NCBI GenBank assembly: GCA_903835275.1
Contig: CAILMK010000097.1
Location: forward strand, 1 to 6,943
Source of the DNA: an uncultured bacterium
GTDB lineage: Bacteria; Bacteroidota; Bacteroidia; CAILMK01
DNA: 6,943 nt
Direction: 5' to 3'
Positions 1 through 6,651 of this stretch are shown one piece after another; the stretch's first letter is position 1; every line of letters starts with the position of its first letter. Below the pieces are notes generated by a model. It saw nothing but the letters and a program-made list of their open reading frames with translations, was not told the DNA's origin and made no database searches. The position numbers and the translations under genes were made by a program.

Positions 1-1
1 C

Positions 2-91
2 TGGGTAAAGGATGTTGCGGGTAATAGCTGGGGCATTCCGAATTATTTAACATCGAGGAGGCTCAACATTAATATTCAGGTTAAGTTTTAA
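2..91 (+). CDS. C-terminal end of an outer-membrane beta-barrel protein, probably a TonB-dependent receptor (partial)
   Basis: An open frame enters from the left edge and gives 29 residues, beginning WVKDVAGNSW and ending RRLNINIQVKF before a TAA stop. The tail has alternating hydrophobic and polar residues and a terminal Phe. That is the usual signature of the last beta-strand of an outer-membrane barrel, which the BAM complex recognises. A segment like PNYLTSRRLN just before the final strand is common at the end of Bacteroidota TonB-dependent (SusC/CarboxypepD_reg-type) receptors, but too little is present to name the substrate or to rule out another barrel family. The next gene starts 15 bases later on the same strand, so the two may be co-transcribed. 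Confidence 0.5.
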   Translation, partial: WVKDVAGNSWGIPNYLTSRRLNINIQVKF

Positions 92-106
92 AAAATATTT
101 GATACT

Positions 107-1534
107 ATGCGTAAGATCATTTTATTAACTACGGCAATTGCTTTTTTCTGTTCCTGTAATTCCGGTGCAAAAAAAGCGGCAAACGATGAGCAGGTGCAAG
201 TCAAGGATACAACTTCCGCAAAACTTCCCACAAAAGCACCGAGGGAGGATTTCCCTATAGGAAAAGTGATTCCCATAGTAAAAATAAAATCTGATTCCAC
301 GCAGAGTTACGCGCTTTATTTACCCGCAGGATACGACAAGGCACACGATATGCCTGCTGTATTTTTCTTTGAACCTCATGCTAAGGGAAGCGTTCCCCTG
401 AATAAATATAAATCACTTGCGGATAAATATCATTACATTCTTTTATGCTCCAATACTTCACAAAACGGCATGACTGATGACCAATTGAATCCCATCATTG
501 ATAAGTATATGCAGGACGGGCGTTCAAGAATAGCTGTAGATGACCAGCGCGTATATGTTGGAGGCTTCTCAGGTGGCTCCATGGTAGCAGGAATGGTTGC
601 CCTCAACAAGGGAGGTGTGAGAGGTGTGATTGGCGCCGGAAAAGGATTGCCCAAAGCAAAAGGCCCTATACCGGGACCGTTTAATTATTTCGGCATAGTA
701 GGAGATGGCGATTTTAATTATGATGAGATGCTTAGTCTGGACAGGTCCTTCGAAAAATCATCCATAAAGCACCAGTTGGTTACTTTCCAGGGGAAACATG
801 AATGGCCTCCTGTGGAAAAAATGGACGATGCATTATTATGGATGGATCTGCAAGCCATGAAGGAAAAACAAATAGCAGTGAATAATGATGAGATGGGAGT
901 GTTTATTAAAGAACATGAAAATGCGGCAGCTTCCTATGAAAAAAGCGGAAGAAATTATGAAGCTGCCTTTGAGTATAACGAACTCATGCAATCCCTCAGT
1001 GATATACACGATGTTTCCCCGTGGCAGGCGAAACTAAAGGAAATTGCCTCGAAGGATCAATACAAAAATGAAATTGCAACCTTGGATAAACTTTCCAGAT
1101 CTGAGAATGAAGAACGCAATTCACTGATTGAGGCATTCAAGACAAAACCTACTCCATGGTGGGGTTCAACCATTCAGGGTTTGCAGCAGCAGGCGAGGAG
1201 TACCACAGGCCCTGTTTCCGCGTATAAGCGCAGACTGGTATCACTCATAAGCATGATTTCATTTGTGCAGGCGGACGCGGCACTCAAGAATAACAAGATT
1301 CCCGACGCGGCACATTTTATTGATGTTTTCAGGATGGCGGATCCGCAGAATAGCGATGTGCCGTATTTAAGTGCCTGCTTATTTGCAGCACAGGGAAACA
1401 AAGCTTCGGCATTCTCATCCCTGAGGCAGGCCATCGCCGCAGGATTTAATGATAAAAGCCGTTTGCAAAATGATCCGTCATGGGCATCCCTGAAAGGGGA
1501 CGCGGAATATCAGGGCATCCTTAACAGATTATAA
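107..1534 (+). CDS. Lipoprotein with alpha/beta-hydrolase domain and helical TPR-like C-terminal half
   Basis: This 475-residue protein starts with a lipoprotein signal: hydrophobic residues 4-14 and lipobox FCSC with Cys17 as the lipidated residue, then a polar linker to about residue 50. Residues about 52-250 look like an alpha/beta-hydrolase of the dienelactone hydrolase/esterase kind. They contain YALYLPAGYD (68-77), the nucleophile elbow GFSGG with Ser155, an acidic turn GDGD (Asp200 or Asp202) and GKHEWPP with His231, so a Ser-Asp-His triad is complete in order and spacing. Residues about 262-475 are helix-rich. The end resembles a degenerate TPR (about 419-475), with an AIAAGF...NDPSWASLKGDAEYQGIL pattern often seen at the last TPR of Bacteroidota proteins. 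It probably acts on an ester or peptide substrate at the periplasmic or outer-membrane face; the substrate cannot be read from the sequence. ATG at 107 is chosen because it gives the complete signal peptide. Confidence 0.8.
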   Translation: MRKIILLTTAIAFFCSCNSGAKKAANDEQVQVKDTTSAKLPTKAPREDFPIGKVIPIVKIKSDSTQSYALYLPAGYDKAHDMPAVFFFEPHAKGSVPLNKYKSLADKYHYILLCSNTSQNGMTDDQLNPIIDKYMQDGRSRIAVDDQRVYVGGFSGGSMVAGMVALNKGGVRGVIGAGKGLPKAKGPIPGPFNYFGIVGDGDFNYDEMLSLDRSFEKSSIKHQLVTFQGKHEWPPVEKMDDALLWMDLQAMKEKQIAVNNDEMGVFIKEHENAAASYEKSGRNYEAAFEYNELMQSLSDIHDVSPWQAKLKEIASKDQYKNEIATLDKLSRSENEERNSLIEAFKTKPTPWWGSTIQGLQQQARSTTGPVSAYKRRLVSLISMISFVQADAALKNNKIPDAAHFIDVFRMADPQNSDVPYLSACLFAAQGNKASAFSSLRQAIAAGFNDKSRLQNDPSWASLKGDAEYQGILNRL

Positions 1535-1582
1535 TAGGACAGATTTTTTTGCCGGGGATTAAAATATTGCCCGGGATGAAAT

Positions 1583-3679
1583 TTAAATGGATTTGCTTGT
1601 TTTTTCAGCTTTCGGTTTTGCTTCCGGAAGTGATTCGAGCCAGGTATAGATATCTTCCTGGGCACGGTATTTTTTATCTTTTGAATCCACTTTTTTATAG
1701 GCATTGTTAAGATCCTTATCAATGATACGTGCCTTCGTATTATCCTGCCATTGTAAGTGTAGGAATTCCCTCAGCTCCTCCTGAATTTCAGGATCGTATA
1801 TAGGGCAGGCAAGCTCGACCCTATAGTCGAGGTTCCGCGTCATCCAATCGCCGGAGCTAATAAATATTTTTTCATCGCCCCCATTGGCAAAAAGAAAAAT
1901 ACGCGAGTGCTCCAGATATTTATCTACAATACTTATCACTTCAATATTTTCACTCATATCTTCCACCCCCGGCTTCAGGGAACAGATACCACGTACAATC
2001 AAACGGATGCTTACTCCTGCCCGGCTCGCCTCGTATAGCTTTTCTATCATGGAAAGATCCACGAGGCTATTCATTTTTAAAAACATGTATGCAGGCAAAC
2101 CGTTTTTAGCATTCTTTATTTCGTTATCCATCAATTTCAGGAATTCAGTTCTCATTAAAAAAGGAGAAACCAATAAATGTCTGAAGCCTGTATTTTTAAT
2201 ATTATTGTCAAGGAAATTAAATACGTTGCTTACTTCATTTGCAATTTCCTGGTTGGCTGTAATAAGGGCATGATCAGAATATAACCGGGAAGTATTTTCA
2301 TTAAAATTTCCGGTAGCGATGTACGCATACCTTACCGTTTTTCTTTTTTCCTTGCGGGTAATCAGGCATAGCTTAGTGTGTACTTTCAAACCCGGTGCAC
2401 CGAAGATCACTTTTGCGCCTTCTTCACGCAGTTGGTTTGCCCAGTAAATATTTGCCTCTTCATCAAAACGAGCCTGCAATTCCACAACAGCTACCACTTG
2501 CTTACCATTGCGAATGGCATTGATCAGCGAATTAATAATATTTGAATTTTCCGCAACACGATATAAGGTAATGCGTATAGATACAACATCCGGATCAATG
2601 GCAGCTTCGCGTAATAAGTCAATGACGTAATTAAAAGAATGATAGGGATAATGCAGGAGCAAATCTCTTTTCGCGATCAGACCGAAAAAGTCCCCTTTAG
2701 AAGATCCGATATATTTATGCGGAATGGGAGCCTTGGTCTGGTAAAAAAGCTCCTTGTTATCCAGTGTAGGAAACTTTATAAAATCCTTGAAATTATGATA
2801 ACGTGCTCCGGGAATCAGGTTATCATTTTTGTGAAAATGCAATTTCCTTACCAGGTATTTTAATAATTCCTGCGGCATTTCCTCATCATATATGAAACGA
2901 ACCGGACGACCTTTTTTCCGTTGCTTTAAACTCTTGGAAAGTTTCTGGAGGATGGTCTGGGATATATCATCATCCATTTCAAGTTCTGCATCTCTGGTGA
3001 GCTTTACAGTATACGCTTCAAAAGTATCCGCACCAAAAATATAAAAAACCTCTTCAAGGCAATAGCGTATTACATCATCCAGGAGAATAATGAATTTTCC
3101 ATCATCTTCCGGCAACACTATAAATCGTGGAGTTTGCGCAGGTAGTTCTATGAGTGCATATTTTTCCGTGGAGGAAATACCCTTATTGGATAATATGATG
3201 GCAAGGTAAATGGTTTTATCCCTGAGCATGGGAAATTCAGGGGCATAATCCAGCATGATTGGCACCAGTTTGGACCGCACATGCCTTTGAAAATAGTTTC
3301 TTACAAATTCCCCTTGCTCCTTGCTGAGTTGCTTTTCATTGATGATATGGATATTTTCAGCAGCAAGTTCTGTAAGTATATCCGCGTATATCCGGTCGGA
3401 TTGGTGCCTTTGATCAATAACAATTTCCTGAATGCGCTGTAAAATTTTTACGGGGCTGCCTCCGAAAACCTTTTTCTGTTTCAGGTTTAGTTTGCCCATT
3501 CGGTGCAGTGATGCCACCCTGACCCTGAAAAACTCATCCAGGTTGGATGAGAAAATTCCAAGGAATTTTATGCGTTCCACCAATGGCACAGTGGTGTCAT
3601 CTGCTTCCTGCAGTACCCTTTCATTAAAAGAAAGCCAGCTAACCTCGCGGTTGATGAATTTAACTTTTTCTCCTCCCAT
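1583..3679 (-). CDS. ppk1: Polyphosphate kinase 1
   Basis: PPK1 reversibly transfers the ATP gamma-phosphate to inorganic polyphosphate through a phosphohistidine intermediate. This 698-residue protein is full length (E. coli has 688). Order: N domain about 1-107 (NREVSWLSFNERVL), head domain about 108-318, and two phospholipase-D-like catalytic domains about 319-505 and 506-690. Catalytic residues fall exactly one below E. coli numbering: Asn46, Arg374, Arg404, His434 (VHTKL, the phosphorylated His), His591 (LEHSR) and Glu622. E. coli His454 is replaced by Tyr453 in VRYAYIATGNFNE. The last 25 or so residues are a Lys/Glu-rich tail. ATG at 3679 gives MGGEKVKFINREVSW, which fits the family N-terminus. 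It is last in a same-strand run after the SixA-type phosphatase, 58 bases downstream of it, and it converges on the lipoprotein gene at 107-1534. Confidence 0.97.
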   Translation of the reverse strand: MGGEKVKFINREVSWLSFNERVLQEADDTTVPLVERIKFLGIFSSNLDEFFRVRVASLHRMGKLNLKQKKVFGGSPVKILQRIQEIVIDQRHQSDRIYADILTELAAENIHIINEKQLSKEQGEFVRNYFQRHVRSKLVPIMLDYAPEFPMLRDKTIYLAIILSNKGISSTEKYALIELPAQTPRFIVLPEDDGKFIILLDDVIRYCLEEVFYIFGADTFEAYTVKLTRDAELEMDDDISQTILQKLSKSLKQRKKGRPVRFIYDEEMPQELLKYLVRKLHFHKNDNLIPGARYHNFKDFIKFPTLDNKELFYQTKAPIPHKYIGSSKGDFFGLIAKRDLLLHYPYHSFNYVIDLLREAAIDPDVVSIRITLYRVAENSNIINSLINAIRNGKQVVAVVELQARFDEEANIYWANQLREEGAKVIFGAPGLKVHTKLCLITRKEKRKTVRYAYIATGNFNENTSRLYSDHALITANQEIANEVSNVFNFLDNNIKNTGFRHLLVSPFLMRTEFLKLMDNEIKNAKNGLPAYMFLKMNSLVDLSMIEKLYEASRAGVSIRLIVRGICSLKPGVEDMSENIEVISIVDKYLEHSRIFLFANGGDEKIFISSGDWMTRNLDYRVELACPIYDPEIQEELREFLHLQWQDNTKARIIDKDLNNAYKKVDSKDKKYRAQEDIYTWLESLPEAKPKAEKTSKSI

Positions 3680-3737
3680 TTTCGCCGCAATAATATAGCA
3701 TTTTTAACTAGGGGGCACTAAAAAGTATGTTAAATTT

Positions 3738-4226
3738 TTATGATACCACAGATTCTATGAAATCAACGACCTTTCCTTTTCTCCATGTAATGGTACTCCA
3801 TTGATCAGTTTCAAACCGGATTGTTACGCAGGAGGAGGTGGGCATATTTTCAGAAAAGTTTCCTGTAAGTGCATGTGCAAATCCTGAAACAGTAGGATTG
3901 TGGCCCGTAATCATCAGTGAATCAATGGAATTGTCAACATCATGTATTACTTCCAGACATTGCGCTTCATCAGCGGTATACAACCTTTCATCTGCAAATA
4001 TTTTGTCTGCGGGATAGTTGATTGTAGCTGCGATTATCCTTGCCGTTTGCATGGTTCTTTGCGCATTACTGGAAATAATTAATTGCGGTAATATTTTTTT
4101 TGACTTGAAAATTTCAGCGGTTCTCAGGACTTCCGCCTTGCCTTCATCGTCAAGGTTTCGAAAGAAATCAGTTCTCGAACTTTTATTTTCAGCATGGGCA
4201 TGTCTGACTAAATAAAGTGTTTTCAT
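3738..4226 (-). CDS. sixA: SixA-type phosphohistidine phosphatase (histidine phosphatase superfamily)
   Basis: This is a small, 162-residue branch-1 histidine phosphatase. The N-terminus MKTLYLVRHAHAE carries the catalytic RH pair (Arg8, His9). SSNAQRTMQTA supplies the phosphate-binding Arg57, and MITGHNPT supplies the second His109. Length and the lack of a long insert fit SixA, which in E. coli removes phosphate from phosphohistidine on phosphorelay or PTS proteins; related small members act on other phosphates. I start it at ATG 4226 rather than the TTG one codon earlier, because ATG gives the normal family N-terminus. It lies between the cupin gene (80-base gap) and ppk1 (58-base gap), all on one strand. 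That suggests, but does not prove, a shared transcript and a link to PPK1 phosphohistidine chemistry. The symbol is by family resemblance. Confidence 0.88.
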   Translation of the reverse strand: MKTLYLVRHAHAENKSSRTDFFRNLDDEGKAEVLRTAEIFKSKKILPQLIISSNAQRTMQTARIIAATINYPADKIFADERLYTADEAQCLEVIHDVDNSIDSLMITGHNPTVSGFAHALTGNFSENMPTSSCVTIRFETDQWSTITWRKGKVVDFIESVVS

Positions 4227-4254
4227 CAATTATGGGCTTGGTTTAATGGGACGG

Positions 4255-4262
4255 TAAAGATA
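4255..4262 (-). promoter_or_regulatory. Possible -7 element for the sixA-type gene
   Basis: On the minus strand TATCTTTA, followed by C, lies 28 bases before the ATG at 4226. It is the same octamer as at 4914-4921 and matches seven of eight consensus positions. No good -33 TTG is visible. If it is active, the phosphatase and ppk1 can be transcribed without the cupin gene. Confidence 0.3.
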
Positions 4263-4306
4263 CGACTATTCTAAATTATGGGTAAAAAAGGCATTAAATT
4301 CAAATA

Positions 4307-4813
4307 TTATTCCGGCTTGGTAAGAGTAAGGATTATTTCTTTAAGATGTGGAAATTCCTCTAAAAGGGCGTTTCTTTTAGCCATTACAAAATCAGAAAAA
4401 TCAAATCCCGGTGAAACGGTACATCCTGCCAGGGTAAATGGGTTTTCAGCGATGGATCCGAACCAGCATCCTGCCGGAATTACCGCCTGTAAATGCTCAT
4501 TTGCGTCAGGATTATTGCCGATTGTGATGGTTTCGTATTTCCCTTCCGGGTGTATAACATGGATATTTAAGGGAAAACCTGCGTAAAAATGCCATAATTC
4601 ATCTGACTTTATGCGGTGAAAAGCTGAAAATTGTCCCTTTTCAAGCAAGTAATAAATTGAGGTTGAAAATGACCTGTTTCCGGTGAACCGGGAAGGCAGT
4701 GACGAATGAATTATTTGCTCTTCTGCGCGGTACACTTCCCTGAACCATCCACCCTCCGGGTGCTGTGATAATTCCAGTTTTTCCTTCCAATAATCCGCCT
4801 CTTTTTCTTTCAC
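4307..4813 (-). CDS. DUF985 / Cupin_5 family protein
   Basis: This is a single-domain cupin of 168 residues, close to the usual family length. The family signature is clear: HPEGGWFREVYR at 18-29, SAFHRIKSDELWHFYAG at 63-79, PAGCWFGS at 113-120 and GCTVSPGFDFSDF at 130-142. His66, Glu72 and His75 are the obvious candidates for the cupin metal or ligand site. The family (relatives include yeast YML079w) has an RmlC-like fold but no agreed enzymatic role, so I give none. Translation probably starts at a GTG (4813) directly preceded by AAAAGGA. A TAG closes the frame upstream without any ATG, and the GTG gives the normal distance to HPEGG. It is the first gene of the minus-strand run leading to the phosphatase and ppk1, and is divergent from the YD-repeat gene. 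Confidence 0.88.
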   Translation of the reverse strand: MKEKEADYWKEKLELSQHPEGGWFREVYRAEEQIIHSSLPSRFTGNRSFSTSIYYLLEKGQFSAFHRIKSDELWHFYAGFPLNIHVIHPEGKYETITIGNNPDANEHLQAVIPAGCWFGSIAENPFTLAGCTVSPGFDFSDFVMAKRNALLEEFPHLKEIILTLTKPE

Positions 4814-4861
4814 TCCTTTTAAATTATATGCAAATTTCTAAAAAATAATGGAATTGAACCT

Positions 4862-4887
4862 GAAATCCGTAAGATTTCCGGCAAATC
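4862..4887. promoter_or_regulatory. Phased inverted A/T half-sites in the divergent intergenic region (possible operator)
   Basis: GAAATC (4862-4867) and GATTTC (4873-4878) form a perfect 6-base inverted repeat with a 5-base spacer. GATTT (4873-4877) and AAATC (4883-4887) form a second, competing 5-base inverted repeat, also with a 5-base spacer. The three AAATC/GATTT blocks start exactly 10 bases apart, about one helical turn. The site lies between the divergent cupin and YD-repeat genes, just upstream of the latter's candidate -7 box. A regulator site is an inference; chance remains possible in A/T-rich DNA. Confidence 0.25.
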
Positions 4888-4913
4888 GGTGAAATATTCT
4901 GTTACAGGAGTAC

Positions 4914-4921
4914 TATCTTTA
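4914..4921 (+). promoter_or_regulatory. Possible -7 element for the YD-repeat gene
   Basis: TATCTTTA matches seven of eight positions of TAnnTTTG and lies 31 bases before the ATG at 4953. No clear TTG is found at the -33 distance, so this is a weak call. Confidence 0.3.
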
Positions 4922-4952
4922 CTTAACAATATCCGCTGATTATGGCGTTACT

Positions 4953-5873
4953 ATGAAACAGTTAAGAGGCAAATATATACTAACAGGCACAGGGAAGTTT
5001 CTCCCTCACAAAGAGGAGAATATTTTATTTCCTGCCGGGGTATATTTCTTTATACAACTTGTACTGTTGTTTTTCATAGTATCATTTTGCAGCAGTCTCT
5101 CCGCACAAACTATGGTCAGGGAACCGGATTCCAACCTGATAAAGCAAAATCATATCCGCTCCATGGGAATGTATGAATACAATTACAGTGATCAACATCC
5201 TTCCTTGAAAAGACAGTATTTGAAACGCTTTGATAAAATGGGAAGGCCTCTTTCAAAATATGAATTTGCTCCCGGAAGAGAAGCTTACCGGACTGAATTT
5301 AAGTATGATATGTCAGGCTCTCTTACCAGTTCATTAACATATGATCCTTACGACGGCGGTTTTTCAACTACCCAGTATAATTACAATGGACAGGGCCAAA
5401 ATACAGAGCGCTCACATTTTGACCTGTACGGCAGACTGGAATACAGGAACCTGATAAAATACGATCAAAGTGGCAAACCAAAGGAAAGCGGTACCTACGG
5501 ACTATCGGATAAATTCAGCAGTAAGGACGAATATCTCTATGACTCACTGGGAAAATTAGCGGAAGCCCGCTTGTATTATACCGATGGGAAAATAGCCTGT
5601 AAAGTTAAATACCTTTATGATAATGAAGGTAAGAATAATGTCATTATCCGGTACGATGGTGGGGATTCCGTGCCCAATTGCAAATATGCCTACAAATACG
5701 ACAAAAAAGGCAACATTATTGAGGAAGCCATGCAAAGTATGAGTGGGGAATTGAAAGAGAAAAATACATACAAATACGATAAGAAAGGCGATCTTATTGA
5801 CCAGGTGTATTATGCTTCCGCAAATGCTCCGCTATACAGATACAAATTCAAATACCGTTTTTACAGGAAATAA
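4953..5873 (+). CDS. Exported YD-repeat (RHS-like) protein
   Basis: This 306-residue protein has a long, basic N-terminal region (1-30), a hydrophobic stretch at 31-45 and a likely signal peptidase I site after SLSA (residue 51, next residue Gln52). It is therefore probably periplasmic or surface exposed. The rest is built from repeats of the form Y-D-x-x-G-x-L, with the D/N at residues 94, 119, 145, 171, 197, 223, 250 and 276, a 25-27 residue period. The last two copies share KYDKKG. This is the YD/RHS-type beta-hairpin repeat, but there is no RHS core, no DPxG protease motif and no C-terminal toxin domain. It ends with the repeats (YRFYRK). A binding or structural role is possible; none is shown. 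The ATG at 4953 is the only Met before the signal core. The DUF2807 lipoprotein follows after 43 bases. Confidence 0.8.
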   Translation: MKQLRGKYILTGTGKFLPHKEENILFPAGVYFFIQLVLLFFIVSFCSSLSAQTMVREPDSNLIKQNHIRSMGMYEYNYSDQHPSLKRQYLKRFDKMGRPLSKYEFAPGREAYRTEFKYDMSGSLTSSLTYDPYDGGFSTTQYNYNGQGQNTERSHFDLYGRLEYRNLIKYDQSGKPKESGTYGLSDKFSSKDEYLYDSLGKLAEARLYYTDGKIACKVKYLYDNEGKNNVIIRYDGGDSVPNCKYAYKYDKKGNIIEEAMQSMSGELKEKNTYKYDKKGDLIDQVYYASANAPLYRYKFKYRFYRK

Positions 5874-5878
5874 ATAAT

Positions 5879-5911
5879 TTTGAAATATTCGTTCAGCAGG
5901 TTATAACTTTG
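5879..5911 (+). promoter_or_regulatory. Bacteroidota-type promoter for the DUF2807 lipoprotein gene
   Basis: TAACTTTG at 5904-5911 is an exact match to the Bacteroidota -7 consensus TAnnTTTG. TTTG at 5879-5882 lies 21 bases upstream and can serve as the -33 element; the typical spacing is about 19-21. The -7 box ends only five bases before the ATG at 5917, so the predicted transcript would begin at or very near the start codon. The promoter lies wholly in the 43-base gap after the YD-repeat gene, so the lipoprotein can be expressed on its own. Confidence 0.6.
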
Positions 5912-5916
5912 CACGA

Positions 5917-6651
5917 ATGAAGAAAATCCTGTTCCTCACACTTCTTTTGATTCCTGCACTTTTTTCGTGCCAGAAGGAACTTGGGGACTGCTTTAAAAGC
6001 CGGGGAAGCCATGCCACAGAATCGAAACAATTGACCGGTTTCAATTCCATCATCGTTTATGATAAGATAGACCTGATCATCATCAAGGATAGCATTAATT
6101 GTGAGCATGCGGATCTGGATGGATGGAAAAATATTCTTCCAAACATTAGTTTTGATGTGCAGGATGGAGTTTTATCGATTCATGATAATACTACTTGCGA
6201 TTTTGTCAGGGATCTTAATGACCGCACCACAGTAACAGTTTATTTTAAGCAACTGATAAATCTTGAAGTGCATGATAATGCCTCGGCTAACAGCGGTAAA
6301 AGATTATATCTTGACAGCCTCGTTATTAAAAACCATGGTGTAAATGACATAAACCTTGATCTGGTCATGAATAGTATGCTGACGACCTTTCAGTACAGTG
6401 CCAATAATATTACATTAAAGGGTTCCGCTGCTGTTTTTGTCTCAGTAATGGAAGATGTAAGTGGTATGGATGCCTCTTTGTTCAGGGGCGATTATACATA
6501 TGTATTTCAGGATAGTCCGCGGGATTGCTATGTAAATCCATTGAAGGAACTGGGCGGACAAATAACTTATTCAGGCAATGTATATTACAATACGGTACCC
6601 TGGAAATTAAGTATAGAGAAAAAGAGTTCGGGTAATTGTATAAAGAAATAA
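5917..6651 (+). CDS. DUF2807 (head GIN domain) lipoprotein
   Basis: This 244-residue lipoprotein has a textbook signal, MKKILFLTLLLIPALFSC, with lipobox LFSC and Cys18 as the lipidated residue. Residues about 39-235 match the DUF2807 pattern: LTGFNSIIVYDKIDLIII (39-56), a short Asp-rich link, VQDGVLSIHDN (81-91), a TVTVYF strand (105-110), then LINLEVHDNASA and further short beta-strands ending in GGQITYSGNVYY (213-224). The family is a right-handed beta-helix-like fold common in Bacteroidota and often labelled a putative adhesin; its function is unknown. Besides Cys18 there are Cys25, Cys62, Cys94, Cys204 and Cys241, which could form disulfides after export. Its own promoter is likely at 5879-5911. 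Its stop codon abuts that of the convergent NlpC/P60 gene. Confidence 0.85.
   Translation: MKKILFLTLLLIPALFSCQKELGDCFKSRGSHATESKQLTGFNSIIVYDKIDLIIIKDSINCEHADLDGWKNILPNISFDVQDGVLSIHDNTTCDFVRDLNDRTTVTVYFKQLINLEVHDNASANSGKRLYLDSLVIKNHGVNDINLDLVMNSMLTTFQYSANNITLKGSAAVFVSVMEDVSGMDASLFRGDYTYVFQDSPRDCYVNPLKELGGQITYSGNVYYNTVPWKLSIEKKSSGNCIKK

Noticed and set aside
1549..1578. GC-rich near-repeat (TTGCCGGGGATT and TTGCCCGGGATG) that can pair as CCGGG/CCCGG between the convergent lipoprotein and ppk1 genes.
   Set aside because: The stem is only 5 base pairs with a 13-base loop. The T-run lies before it on the plus strand and appears as an A-run after it on the minus strand, so it does not form a standard terminator for either gene.
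1884..2273. A 129-codon open frame on the plus strand inside ppk1.
   Set aside because: It is antisense to strongly conserved PPK1 catalytic coding sequence and its translation resembles no known protein; it is a shadow frame.
3680..3737. Possible terminator or regulatory hairpin between the SixA-type gene and ppk1.
   Set aside because: The 58 bases hold only a 3-base stem around a C-run and no T-run after it, so they do not support termination.
4227..4229. TTG codon as a start for the SixA-type protein, one codon upstream of the ATG.
   Set aside because: The ATG at 4226 is adjacent, preferred, and gives the normal family N-terminus.
4278..4586. A 102-codon open frame on the plus strand overlapping the cupin gene.
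   Set aside because: It is antisense to the clear DUF985 protein, with no recognisable domain of its own.
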